NCBI RefSeq assembly: GCF_014694455.1
Contig: NZ_JAAUWT010000003.1
Coordinates: 308,795-372,794, forward strand
DNA from: Vibrio sp. S9_S30
Lineage (GTDB): Bacteria > Pseudomonadota > Gammaproteobacteria > Enterobacterales > Vibrionaceae
Direction of reading: 5' to 3'
Length of the DNA stretch: 64,000 nt
Made by a program: the position numbers and the translations under genes. Under the pieces are notes generated by a model, which saw nothing but the letters and a program-made list of their open reading frames with translations, had not been told where the DNA came from and did not search any database. Positions 55,471 to 63,799 of the stretch are shown one piece after another (position 1 is the stretch's first letter; every line of letters begins with the position of its first letter).

Positions 55471-55870
55471 CGTTGCGTTGAATTTTGAACCCAAGACACT
55501 CATATCACATCGCTTCCGTGCGCTTATATGAGGTAAAAGAACCAGAGCAAAGAATGAGCCAACAAGTCATTACTATAAAATTCAATGAATTAATGATTTA
55601 GCCAATCGTTGTAATGCACTATTTCTGAGCAAACCACTCCAATTTAGTGCGGATGCCTTTTGGTGATGGACAAAGGGTTCTAATGAATGAACATTGTTGG
55701 CAGGAAGCCAAAAGCGCCACGAGTAGTCGCGCTTTCGAGAATCAATTCAGCAATCCTATTTCGGGAGAAGTCCATTTAACACAGCTGATGGAGATCAAGG
55801 TAGCGAGACGGGAACACTCTATAATGGCGAGTCACTAAAGTGAGTGTCATTCTCTAAAAAGGTTAGCCCA
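55471..55870. other. divergent upstream region of nasA and a membrane-protein gene
   Basis: About 400 bp that must contain the nasA promoter and the promoter of the gene at 55871. A short plus-strand frame (from 55683, after AAAGGG, about 50 codons) reads MNEHCWQEAKSATSS; it has a ribosome-binding site but no recognisable features and is left uncalled. Confidence 0.4.
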
Positions 55871-56350
55871 ATGAAATTTATGCTGTATTTTTTCGTTCTG
55901 GTCCTCGCTGCTTCGATTGGCTTCGTCGTTCATGTTATCGAAGCTGAATGGCTTCGAGCTTGGATATCTCAGCAAATGGCAGGGAAATCGGTGATGCCGA
56001 GTTGGGATGTCCGCCACCTTGCGATGGCGTTAGCGATAGAGTCTTCCATTGGGGTCTTTATTGTATACCTGCTATTACGCCAAAAAATCAGTAACTGCAG
56101 TTTATTGATACAAGTAGGTGCGCTCAGCGGCATTATTCTAGCGATGAAATCGATGTTAATCCGCCAGCCTGTGATGGATTTTATTATCGGGAACCCCATT
56201 CACGTTGTTGCTGCCCAGAATTTATTGAAATGGATGACCCCGATTCTCATGTCCACAATCATTGTTGTCGGTTACTTTTTGATAGAGAGATTTTTTGTAA
56301 ATAGCGGGCTTGATGTAAGAAAATTTGACGTGCAGGAAAAAAAACAATAG
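55871..56350 (+). CDS. four-TM membrane protein of unknown function
   Basis: A 159-residue protein with hydrophobic segments at about 5-22, 45-65, 76-95 and 118-140, and a charged C-terminus ending QEKKQ. The ATG at 55871 follows AAAAAGG. No family motif recognised. It is not obviously linked to neighbours. Confidence 0.65.
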   Translation: MKFMLYFFVLVLAASIGFVVHVIEAEWLRAWISQQMAGKSVMPSWDVRHLAMALAIESSIGVFIVYLLLRQKISNCSLLIQVGALSGIILAMKSMLIRQPVMDFIIGNPIHVVAAQNLLKWMTPILMSTIIVVGYFLIERFFVNSGLDVRKFDVQEKKQ

Positions 56351-56563
56351 CACTGTATTATCATTGATTAAGCGATGGCTAAAGAGTAGTAGTTAAAGAA
56401 GATATGGTATTAGTGAGTGATTAAAATGTAACTTACACTTAAATCACTTTCAATGGAATAAAAGACAGGTTCAACTAAAAGAGAGTTTTTTAGAAAAAGA
56501 AAGACACTAAGTACAATCCTAAACATAATCATATGATTTAAAAAGAATATAGTTAGGATTATC

Positions 56564-57274
56564 ATGTCAAAATCTATTTTTGGAGGCAAAAATCCAGTTG
56601 CCAAATTACCAAAGAGACCAAGTAACCCTACTCCTTTGGAGCTTGCTATTCATAGGTTTCAAAAAAAGGCTATTGCGGTTAAACATAAGCTAGATGTAAC
56701 CCCAGACGTCAAAGGCAAAGAACTTAATCAAATAAAAGAAGACATCGCTCATTTAGATCGGGAAATGATACGAATTTCGACTCAAAGTTCACTTCAATCT
56801 CAATGAGAGAAGTATAGAGTAGATAACAAAGATAGAAGTACTGCCGAATTGTCCAAGGAAGCTCATCATCCAACAGAAAATCTCTCTAACTTTCTATATG
56901 CTGTTGGAGAACCAAAACCTAGCACAAATCATCACCCTCATCATATTATCATGGGCAATGGGAAATCGAGGATGATGCGTGTAAGATTGCAAATGCACCG
57001 ATATGGCATAGGGATTAATGACCCTATTAATGGTGTATGGCTTCCAAGATCTACCGCCTTCAAAGGTCACTTTACTACCCCTAAAGCTCCACCACACTCA
57101 AGGATTCACACTTACAATTATGAAACTTGGATTTCTGATACTCTAGCGCATATAAGAAGAAATGAAGCTGTTTTTATAGGTAAATTAAAAACTATAAAAA
57201 GAGAAATTAAATCAGGTAGCCACCCTGAAAAGATTCTTGAGAAGAAAGATAGGAACTGGAGCCCTACTGCATGA
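56564..57274 (+). pseudogene. AHH-type nuclease toxin interrupted by an in-frame TGA
   Basis: One continuous reading frame of 236 codons broken by a TGA at 56804-56806. The first 80 residues (after ATG 56564) form a basic N-terminus and a helical region. The frame goes on without another stop through EKYRVDNKDRSTAELSKEAHH to an AHH nuclease domain: STNHHPHHIIMGNG (catalytic HH), YGIGINDPINGVWLP and HSRIHTYNYE. A TTG at 56849 could restart a separate nuclease ORF, but without a good ribosome-binding site. It is a small toxin module rather than a full polymorphic toxin. The region is AT-rich against its neighbours. Confidence 0.7.
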
Positions 57275-57837
57275 CTGTATATCAGCTAAAAGCCGATCAT
57301 GAAAACTACTGTTTATTCGAATTAGATGTAATGCAGCTCGCTAACCAACTTGGGGATGAGAATCTGGTCGATTTTTTTCTGGATCTACCTGATACCCAAG
57401 AGAGCTTAAAGCCTATTTGGGATAATGTTAGTTCTGAGTTTGAAAGTGGTACATCTAGACCTTTTCCTGACATCACAACTTGGGACATCAATTTCTTACT
57501 GCTTAACGAAAAAGCTTATGAAGTTTCAAAGGAATTACTCGAAAGTGTTGGCGAGTTTCTCCCTATACTCGTGAATGGGGCATCGTATTTTGCATTCCAT
57601 TGTCAAAGCTTCGGGCTAGAAGACCCAAGCAGGACTGAAATGAATTACGAGGAAGGCTACCCCACAAATCTTAGATCTCTAGAATTCCATGAACCAGATA
57701 TTAGATTTAAAGCTGTATTTAAATCTAAACTGCAGGGAGCAAGTAAACTTTTTGCCAATGAACGCTTAAAGCAACTCTGTGAAAAAAATGGTCTAAAAGG
57801 TCTTAGGTTTGATAGCGACCTTACCAATCCTTTTTAA
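57271..57837 (+). CDS. Imm11-type (DUF1629-like) immunity protein
   Basis: A 188-residue acidic cytosolic protein. The DUF1629/Imm11 family pattern is visible as LNEKAYEVSKELLESVGEFLP in the middle, IRFKAVFKSKLQGASKLFAN, and the closing KNGLKGLRFDSDL. Its ATG overlaps the toxin stop by four bases, the standard toxin-immunity arrangement. It remains intact while the toxin gene is broken, which fits an orphan immunity role. Confidence 0.75.
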   Translation: MTVYQLKADHENYCLFELDVMQLANQLGDENLVDFFLDLPDTQESLKPIWDNVSSEFESGTSRPFPDITTWDINFLLLNEKAYEVSKELLESVGEFLPILVNGASYFAFHCQSFGLEDPSRTEMNYEEGYPTNLRSLEFHEPDIRFKAVFKSKLQGASKLFANERLKQLCEKNGLKGLRFDSDLTNPF

Positions 57838-57851
57838 ACGATACTTCAAGA

Positions 57852-57878
57852 ACGAGTGATCTCACAAAGGTCACTCGT
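57852..57878 (+). terminator. hairpin after the immunity gene
   Basis: Perfect 8-bp stem ACGAGTGA / TCACTCGT with an 11-base loop, 14 bases after the stop; no strong T-run. Confidence 0.5.
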
Positions 57879-57885
57879 GTTCCTA

Positions 57886-58338
57886 ATACTCACCTCTAAC
57901 GTTATGGTAAAGCGTGTGGTTCTGGAACAGTTAGGCATGTTTGATGCGAAAACCACTTATGCTGAAGATTGGGAGCTTTGGCTAAGAATATGTGACCAGC
58001 ATGACGTGGGGGTCGTAAATTCCGTTTTAACGGGATACCTAATGCGCAATGGCTCAGCAACCCAAACAGATAGCCGCCGATTAGATAACCTAAAAAGTGT
58101 CGAATCCATTATTAAGAAATATCAAAGCGCCCGTGATTTAGAACGCGTAGGTTGCGCCTCTTTTAACAAAGCTAACGCAAGAGTTCTTGAAGGGTACGCG
58201 GATTACTATCGGGGGCTAAAGCAATTTTCCACAGCCATCTTATTCGATCTACGAGCGCTGAAATTGGACCCTCAAATCAGAAGATGTCGAAGCTTGTTGG
58301 GGGATTGCAAGAAACTCACACGCTTGATTATTCAGTAA
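57886..58338 (+). pseudogene. glycosyltransferase family 2, C-terminal fragment
   Basis: The frame reads TSNVMVKRVVLEQLGMFD and AEDWELWLRICDQHDVG, the acceptor-side part of GT-A fold family 2 glycosyltransferases with the ED catalytic-base region, and continues about 90 residues more. The N-terminal nucleotide-binding half (about 150 residues with the DxD motif) is missing, and a GTG at 57856 only reads through hairpin sequence. It is a truncated remnant joined to the toxin module. The 268 bp after it hold nothing I can support. Confidence 0.7.
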
Positions 58339-58606
58339 CACCTGAATTCAGTTTACATTGTAAATTCTTGGCTATGCGTCTCTCGGCGGTGCTTTCTCAT
58401 ACTGCGGTACGCCATCGGCAATCAATATTTTTTATCGACATACTTAGTACTAACCTCACGGTAACTGTTATATATATCTTTTTTTTGAAAAGCAAAGAAG
58501 ACGCTCCGCAAGATAACTGCATTAATTTGATGTAATAATTAGGTAGCGCACTAAACCCAACAGTTCAACAAATCTAATGAAATATCGCAATTTATAGGAA
58601 GCCGTC

Positions 58607-59080
58607 ATGAAACTCGTGCAATTAACTCCCGATCAGTTTGAGCGCACCCTACATGGTGAACCTACGTTTGCTTATATGGATGGAGCGATTCCCCCCAAAC
58701 ACGTATTAATGCGTGCATGGGAACAATACAAAAACTCGGTAGATATTATCTGGGCGTTACCTTATTTCATTGAAATCGATGGTCAAATGGTGGGCTGTTG
58801 CGGCTTTAAATATGCCCCTCATGCTGATGGTGTGGAAATAGGCTACAACGTTGCGCCTAACGCTCGGGGAATAGGGGTGGCGACGTCTGCTGTGAAAGCG
58901 CTCAACCACATTGCCTTTCAATCGGACGTGGTTAACCATACCAAGGCACTGATCGCCAAAGACAATGTAGCATCATTAAACGTTATTAAAAAAAATGGTT
59001 TTATTTACAAGGGGATGGTTGAGGATAAAGACGGTGAGCAATTAGAGCATTGGGAATTCACTCTGCCCTCGAACCCGTGA
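58607..59080 (+). CDS. GNAT-family N-acetyltransferase
   Basis: A 157-residue GNAT of the RimJ/RimL-like type. Acetyl-CoA motif: EIGYNVAPNARGIGVATSAV near residue 85, followed by LNVIKKNGFIYKG. The ATG follows a GGAAG seven bases upstream. Substrate unknown; monocistronic. Confidence 0.87.
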   Translation: MKLVQLTPDQFERTLHGEPTFAYMDGAIPPKHVLMRAWEQYKNSVDIIWALPYFIEIDGQMVGCCGFKYAPHADGVEIGYNVAPNARGIGVATSAVKALNHIAFQSDVVNHTKALIAKDNVASLNVIKKNGFIYKGMVEDKDGEQLEHWEFTLPSNP

Positions 59081-59324
59081 CGAGTAATAGCAAACACACA
59101 TCTCAAAATGTGATAACAGAGCCGTATTGACTCACTGATCTCCGCTTTTGATAAGCAAAACATAACTCATTAAATTAATTACAAACGGTGTAACATGCCC
59201 TTTCTAGTCAGAGGTTTTTGTTATTAACTAGGCTCGCGTCCTTCGCAAGCCTATTGCAAGTGAATTCAACGCAGTTAGCAGCAAAAACAGCGACTAGAAA
59301 GGGATCTGTTATCCAAAACTGAGG

Positions 59325-60098
59325 TTAGTAAGTAGTCGATCCAAAGACCTGTGTCCAGAAGGTACGGTGCATGGCGTCTCTATTTTCAACCATAGCAGCA
59401 CCCACCTCTTTATACTCTGCTTTCATAATGTTTTCACAATGCCCTTTGCTCTCCATCCACCCTTTCATCACACTACGAATATCGCTTTGTCCTGCTGCAA
59501 TATTTTCACCAGTATAACTCCAGTTATAACCTGCATTTTTAACCCTATCCGATGGCGTTGTACCGTCTAATCCATTGTGATCAAAGAAATTGTAATTGGC
59601 CATATTGGAAGAATGTACATACGCTGCCTTTTCAAGCTGCGAGTTCCAAACTAAAGGCGCAACGGCTGGCATTGTTCTACCTCCGCAGACTTGAGTAGAA
59701 GCGCGATATCTATTGATCTCTTCAAGCATTTCCTTAGCAAAGGCGTCTAGCTCAACGGGTGACACATTCGGCTTCGATGTCGGTGGCTTCGATGTCGGTG
59801 GCTTCGATGTCGGTGGCTTCGATGTCGGCGGCTTCGATGTCGGTGGCTTCGATGTCGGTGGCTTCGATGTAGTCGGCTTCGATGTAGTCGGCTTCGATGT
59901 AGTCGGCTTCGATGTAGTCGGCTTCAATGTAGGCGGCTTCGATGTCGGCGGCTTCGATGTAGTCGGCTTCGATGTAGTCGGTTTCGATAGGGTTGCTTCC
60001 TCCTTCGTTAATGAACTCGAATCATTTTCATTACCACAACCACCTAGAAATGATAGAGAAAGCGCAAGTAACGCACCTGTTTTTACACTGTATAACAT
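59325..60098 (-). CDS. CAP-domain lipoprotein with a Pro-Thr-Lys repeat stalk
   Basis: A 257-residue lipoprotein. Signal and lipobox SLSFLGGC (Cys near residue 21), then about 14 copies of a five-residue repeat KP[PT]TS (residues about 38-110) forming an extended stalk, then a CAP/SCP-PR1 domain: EEINRYRAS, LVWNSQLEKAAYVHSSNMA, HNGLDGTTPSDRVKNAGYN and GENIAAGQ. The His/Glu pairs of the CAP cavity are present. The ATG at 60098 follows AAGGAATATT; an in-frame ATG at 60116 is less well placed. Function of bacterial CAP proteins is mostly unknown; some bind lipids or surface polymers. Confidence 0.82.
   Translation of the reverse strand: MLYSVKTGALLALSLSFLGGCGNENDSSSLTKEEATLSKPTTSKPTTSKPPTSKPPTLKPTTSKPTTSKPTTSKPTTSKPPTSKPPTSKPPTSKPPTSKPPTSKPPTSKPNVSPVELDAFAKEMLEEINRYRASTQVCGGRTMPAVAPLVWNSQLEKAAYVHSSNMANYNFFDHNGLDGTTPSDRVKNAGYNWSYTGENIAAGQSDIRSVMKGWMESKGHCENIMKAEYKEVGAAMVENRDAMHRTFWTQVFGSTTY
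59769..59990. repeat. 15-bp minisatellite encoding the lipoprotein stalk
   Basis: About 14-15 units of ggcttcgatgtcggt and variants (gtagtc, gtaggc). Multiples of 15 keep the reading frame, so stalk length can change by copy number. The complementary strand also has an open frame through the array, which is a by-product of the repeat. Confidence 0.92.
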
Positions 60099-60242
60099 AA
60101 TATTCCTTAGTCTCAAGATTGAAGAATCCCGACGCTAAACTGAAATTTATAAAAGTTAAACAGGCAAGCCACATTATTGATTAACTGCTTTCAATGCACT
60201 GACATTGAGCTGAAAATGAGCAATATTTAGGAGGTAAATGGA

Positions 60243-60365
60243 ATGAAAATCCCACGCATAAAAGGGCGAAATATCGAGACACTAAAAACAAAAATAGCCT
60301 TACCCAATAACCTCACCGCCTGCTTGAAAAATGACATTGGCGTAGGGTGTATATTCACCCGTTAG
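60243..60365 (+). CDS. possible small basic protein (40 residues)
   Basis: ATG at 60243 stands seven bases after a near-perfect AGGAGGT, unusually strong for this window. The frame runs 40 codons (MKIPRIKGRNIETLKTKIAL at the start, ending GCIFTR) and is basic. It lies in the 314-bp gap between the CAP lipoprotein and the nucleotidyltransferase, which otherwise shows nothing. No homology is known to me, so it is a candidate only. Confidence 0.35.
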   Translation: MKIPRIKGRNIETLKTKIALPNNLTACLKNDIGVGCIFTR

Positions 60366-60430
60366 GAGCACCGCTCGGCTTAAATGCGTACGCCTTTTAA
60401 TGCTTCATGGCTTAACATACAGGACAACAC

Positions 60431-60967
60431 ATGGACACCATTACTGAACTTCTTAAACGCGATCCTTTACGGCAAAAAGCATTGAAAGCTGTCGCTGAAC
60501 TTACGCTTCCTCAATGCTATTTAGCCGCAGGATTTGTTCGAAATTTAGTGTGGGATCATCTGCACCACAAATCGGTACCCACGCCACTGAACGATGTGGA
60601 TGTGATTTATTTTGATACGGAAGAGTGTGATTCTGAACGGTACTTACAGTACGAGAAGGCGCTCCGCTCCCGCATGCCCGAGCTCAACTGGCAAGTGCGA
60701 AATCAAGCTAAAATGCACACTCGAAATGGGGACTTACCATACACAAGCTCAGTGGATGCGATGAGCTTCTGGCCCGAGAAAGAAACCGCAGTAGGCGTAA
60801 GAATGAACGAAGCAGGAGGCTATGAACTGGTCTCTGCGTTTGGGGTCGATTCTTTGTTTAATTTGAATATTACCCATAATACAAAGCGCACTTTAACGGT
60901 ATTTGAGCAACGTGTCGCCACTAAAAACTGGCTCGTACAATGGCCAAAGTTAGAAGTTAGAAGTTAG
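60431..60967 (+). CDS. nucleotidyltransferase-fold protein (DUF925-like)
   Basis: A 178-residue protein of the NTP_transf_6/DUF925 type. The core reads CYLAAGFVRNLVWDHLH and TPLNDVDVIYFD, the G-x-x-R and DxD-like metal region of the fold. Substrate unknown. The last codons (LEVRS and stop) are made by the heptanucleotide array that starts at 60949, so the C-terminus depends on where the array begins. Confidence 0.8.
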   Translation: MDTITELLKRDPLRQKALKAVAELTLPQCYLAAGFVRNLVWDHLHHKSVPTPLNDVDVIYFDTEECDSERYLQYEKALRSRMPELNWQVRNQAKMHTRNGDLPYTSSVDAMSFWPEKETAVGVRMNEAGGYELVSAFGVDSLFNLNITHNTKRTLTVFEQRVATKNWLVQWPKLEVRS

Positions 60968-61088
60968 AAGTTAGAAGTTAGAAGTTAGAAGTTAGAAGTT
61001 AGAAGTTAGAAGTTAGAAGTTAGAAGTTAGAAGTTAGAAGTTAGAAGTTAGAAGTTAGAAGTTAAAAGTTAAAAATTAAAAGTTACAT
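60949..61088. repeat. heptanucleotide array (GTTAGAA)
   Basis: Sixteen perfect copies of GTTAGAA followed by three degenerate ones (gttaaaa, gttaaaa, attaaaa). Seven is not a multiple of three, so copy changes would shift the frame at the end of the nucleotidyltransferase gene, although a stop appears within the first few units in each frame. Confidence 0.95.
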
Positions 61089-61114
61089 AGAACAAAAAAA
61101 TAAAGCACCCATGC

Positions 61115-61155
61115 AACACAAAGGCTGGGGAGAAGCCCAACCTTTGTGTTTCATT
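61115..61155. terminator. bidirectional terminator
   Basis: 10-bp stem AACACAAAGG / CCTTTGTGTT with an inner TGGG / CCCA pairing, followed by TTTCATTTTAT on the plus side. It lies between convergent genes and serves the nucleotidyltransferase and the rhomboid protease. Confidence 0.8.
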
Positions 61156-61165
61156 TTATCCATCG

Positions 61166-62248
61166 TTATCGCTGAATTTTCACTGCGTCATGGCTGAGCA
61201 AGTTGATCATGGGGTTGTCTGCCAATACTTGTTCTTTCATCCGGTAAGCCACCAGCAAACCCGCGAAGAACCCCCCAAGGTGCGCAGCGTAATCCACACC
61301 TTGATTCGCCATAACCATGCCAAAGAGGTTAAACCCTAACCATATGAGAAAGAAAAGAATCGGCGAGATTTTCTTTTGGAAAACGACAATCATAAACGTC
61401 AGGCTTGCGTGTCGGAACCACAATAAATAAATCCCGAAGAAGCCCGCTATCGCCCCGCTCGCCCCTACCGATGGGATCAGACCATCCATGTTAGAGGCAA
61501 AGCTCACCAACGAGGCTGCAATACCGCAGAAAACGTAGAGAGCAAGGTATTTTTTATGCCCTACGGCATCTTCAATGTTGTCGCCAACCACATACAAAAA
61601 GTACATGTTGCCAGCAAGGTGCATAATATCGCCATGCAAGAACGTCGCTGTAAAGAGCGTCCACCACTCCTTGCCCGCTAAAATGTCGGCTGGCGTCATG
61701 GCAAGGTGTTCAATAACCCAATCGGTGGTTTCATCGCTGAATGAATACAGGGAAAAGATGATGCAGTTAAGAGCGATGATGACCCAGTTACACCAAGGCA
61801 AGATCTTGGGTTTTAGGTTGTACTCAACCGGCATTTGAGTCAGGAACTGAAACAGGTACGTCTTCCAACTTATTTTTTGGTTCAATTCACCCAAGACTTT
61901 GCGAAGTTCTGGGCTACACTCGACCGCTTTCAACTCTTCTTTATCAATCCAACTACCGTCACATGATCGGCAAATGTCGATTTCATGCTGATAGCTTTGC
62001 AACAAATGGTGACGCTCCATTGGCTTGGCACAATCTGGGCAAAGGTATTCCGATTCACCCAATTCTTCACCAAAATGTTCGCTGTAACACTCCCCTATTG
62101 GCCCATCATTGACTTCATCTATCAGGCGGTTTACTTCGTTTTTTTCAAACCAAAGACCACCACACTCTAAACAAATGTCGATTTCTTCCCCTTCGTATTG
62201 CGTGGCTTCCAATCGGGCGTTATCACATTTTGGGCACAGCTTAATCAT
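61166..62248 (-). CDS. rhomboid protease with two N-terminal zinc ribbons
   Basis: A 360-residue membrane protein. Two zinc-ribbon (zf-TFIIB-like) units lead: CPKCDNARLEA...CLECGGLWFEKNE (residues 5-45) and CPDCAKPMERH...CRSCDGSWIDKEE (70-110). Then a rhomboid domain with about six TM segments: WWTLFTATFLHGDIMHLAGN (the HxxxH and N), GASGAIAGFFG (catalytic Ser) and AAHLGGFFAG (catalytic His). It is an intramembrane serine protease. The ATG uses AAAGGAGG that lies inside the end of a short repeat ORF upstream. Confidence 0.9.
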   Translation of the reverse strand: MIKLCPKCDNARLEATQYEGEEIDICLECGGLWFEKNEVNRLIDEVNDGPIGECYSEHFGEELGESEYLCPDCAKPMERHHLLQSYQHEIDICRSCDGSWIDKEELKAVECSPELRKVLGELNQKISWKTYLFQFLTQMPVEYNLKPKILPWCNWVIIALNCIIFSLYSFSDETTDWVIEHLAMTPADILAGKEWWTLFTATFLHGDIMHLAGNMYFLYVVGDNIEDAVGHKKYLALYVFCGIAASLVSFASNMDGLIPSVGASGAIAGFFGIYLLWFRHASLTFMIVVFQKKISPILFFLIWLGFNLFGMVMANQGVDYAAHLGGFFAGLLVAYRMKEQVLADNPMINLLSHDAVKIQR

Positions 62249-62253
62249 GGCTA

Positions 62254-62451
62254 TTAGCCTCCTTTAATTGAGCCTATTACAGCCCCACTTTTAGCCAGCT
62301 TGCTTTTAAGCGCTTTATTATTCAACAACACTTTATTATCCAACAACGCTTTATTATCCAACAACGCTTTATTATCCAACAACGCTTTATTATCCAACAA
62401 CGCTTTATTATCCAACGGCTCTTTATTATCCAACGGCTCTTTAAGTTTCAA
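62254..62451 (-). CDS. possible hexapeptide-repeat leader ORF
   Basis: A 65-codon frame from a TTG at 62451 (AAAGGA upstream) to 62254, made of about eight copies of ALLDNK/EPLDNK and a tail SGAVIGSIKGG. Its last codons contain the ribosome-binding site of the rhomboid gene six bases later. If translated it may couple to the rhomboid gene; if not, it is only a minisatellite in a leader. The plus-strand frame through the same array is equally open. Confidence 0.35.
   Translation of the reverse strand: MKLKEPLDNKEPLDNKALLDNKALLDNKALLDNKALLDNKVLLNNKALKSKLAKSGAVIGSIKGG
62311..62442. repeat. 18-bp minisatellite upstream of the rhomboid gene
   Basis: Seven units of cgctttattatccaacaa with few changes plus a partial eighth. 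Unit length is a multiple of three. Confidence 0.92.
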
Positions 62452-62599
62452 AACAATGTCCTTTCTTTTTCACTGCTTTGATCAAAACGCAACTGTTCGC
62501 ATAAATACTAAATAAAACAAGACATTGTTAAATAACCAATGTCAGAAACATTGAAATAAAACAGGGGAATTTAAAAAGAACTGGAGGAAGCTCGCATTA

Positions 62600-62731
62600 G
62601 TGATACGTGGGGAATCGTATCCCGATGAGAACGGCTTTGAGAGGCGAACTGGTGGCACGAACATCGTGCCACGTGATGTATTGCTGCGGTTGGCTATGGT
62701 AGAACTGAATCGCTAGGGTAACACCTAGTCG
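62600..62731 (-). terminator. cluster of hairpins after the dehydrogenase gene
   Basis: Several short perfect stems: GATACG / CGTATC, GTGGCACGA-aca-TCGTGCCAC (62652-62672) and CTAGG-gtaaca-CCTAG just after the dehydrogenase stop. None has a good T-run. They may form the 3' end of the dehydrogenase transcript. The stretch 62452-62600 shows nothing. Confidence 0.4.
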
Positions 62732-63622
62732 CTAGCGTTGAACCTCACCGTTCTCGGCTTCACTGCGCACCGCTTTAAGCAATACCGATGTATCCATTCT
62801 GCCTTCGCCGGATTCAGACAACGCTTTATAGGCGTTATTGGTTTTCTCGGTCATCGGTAATTGAAGCCCTTGCTTATTGGCTTCATCTAAGCAGAAACCC
62901 AAGTCTTTGATCATCCAATCAATGGCGAAACCAAAATCGAATTTGCCTTGCGCCATGGTTTCTGCTCGGTTCTCCATTTGCCAAGATCCTGCTGCACCAT
63001 TTTTCAAACAATTCACCAGAGTCGGGATATCCAACCCCGATTTTTCCGCCAGAAGTAACCCTTCGGAAAGACCATTTAACACACCCGCAATACAGATTTG
63101 ATTGACCATTTTGGCGCGTTGACCTTGCCCGACGCTTCCCATAAGCACTGAAGACTTGCCATAAGCACTGAAAACTGGCTGTAACACGTCAAACAGGGCT
63201 TGTTCGCCGCCACACATAATGGTCAACACACCATTTTCCGCACCAGCCTGCCCACCCGATACTGGTGCGTCCATAAATCGAACACCAGTGTGCTTTGCCG
63301 CCGCTTCTAATTCTTCCGCCAGTAGAGCCGACGTGGTGGTGTGATCGACCAATATCGCACCTTGCTTCATATTCGCCAGTGCACCAGATGCGCTGGTTGT
63401 CATGCTGCGTACATCGTCGTCGTTGCCCACACAAGTCAAAACGACGTCGGCGTCTTTCACGCATTCAGCAACGGTTTCTGCAATGTTACCTTTGTACTTT
63501 TCTTGCCATGCCTGTGCTTTCGCAAACGTTCGGTTGAAGACAGTCACATCAAAGCCAGCATTGACTAAGTGCCCAGCCATTGGAAAACCCATCACACCCA
63601 ACCCGATAAAACTCACTTTCAT
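62732..63622 (-). CDS. beta-hydroxyacid dehydrogenase (3-hydroxyisobutyrate/tartronate-semialdehyde reductase type)
   Basis: A 296-residue NAD(P)-dependent enzyme. N-terminal Rossmann motif FIGLGVMGFPMAGHL, substrate loop DAPVSGGQAGAENG near residue 122, and the catalytic Lys in GQRAKMVNQIC near 172. The family includes 3-hydroxyisobutyrate dehydrogenase, GarR and glyoxylate reductases, and the substrate cannot be told. The ATG at 63622 has AAGGAG six bases upstream; the ATG at 63628 touches that site. It is unrelated to the gnd at the left edge except by superfamily. Confidence 0.88.
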   Translation of the reverse strand: MKVSFIGLGVMGFPMAGHLVNAGFDVTVFNRTFAKAQAWQEKYKGNIAETVAECVKDADVVLTCVGNDDDVRSMTTSASGALANMKQGAILVDHTTTSALLAEELEAAAKHTGVRFMDAPVSGGQAGAENGVLTIMCGGEQALFDVLQPVFSAYGKSSVLMGSVGQGQRAKMVNQICIAGVLNGLSEGLLLAEKSGLDIPTLVNCLKNGAAGSWQMENRAETMAQGKFDFGFAIDWMIKDLGFCLDEANKQGLQLPMTEKTNNAYKALSESGEGRMDTSVLLKAVRSEAENGEVQR

Positions 63623-63761
63623 TCTCATCTCCTTGCTTCGTTAAACTCTGTCTTCCTCGTCAATCCATTTATAATGCACGGATTATTGGGCTTAACCAAT
63701 GGGCAATATGACATACAATGGTAAATTACCGCCAACTCAAGCAGAGGAGTTAGGGTTGGAC

Positions 63762-63798
63762 ATAAAAAAAACCGAGCACTTAGGCTTAATGCCGCTCG
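63762..63798 (-). terminator. terminator of the transposase gene
   Basis: Stem CGAGC / GCTCG with inner GGC / GCC, followed on the minus strand by eight T residues, overlapping the transposase stop. Confidence 0.75.
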
Positions 63799-63799
63799 C

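Noticed and set aside
55647..55838. Short plus-strand frame between nasA and the membrane-protein gene
   Set aside because: Low-complexity of evidence: a possible ribosome-binding site only, no motif, and it lies in a needed promoter region.
31993..58607. Either GNAT gene as the tailoring acetyltransferase of the graspetide cluster
   Set aside because: Both lie more than 11 kb away among unrelated genes and have no link to the cluster beyond family.
59713..60138. Plus-strand frame of GGFDV repeats opposite the CAP lipoprotein
   Set aside because: It is the complement of the in-frame minisatellite; the minus strand has lipobox and CAP domain.
60949..62442. CRISPR array in the repeat-rich right part
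   Set aside because: The units are contiguous tandem repeats of 7 and 18 bp without unique spacers, and no cas gene is near.
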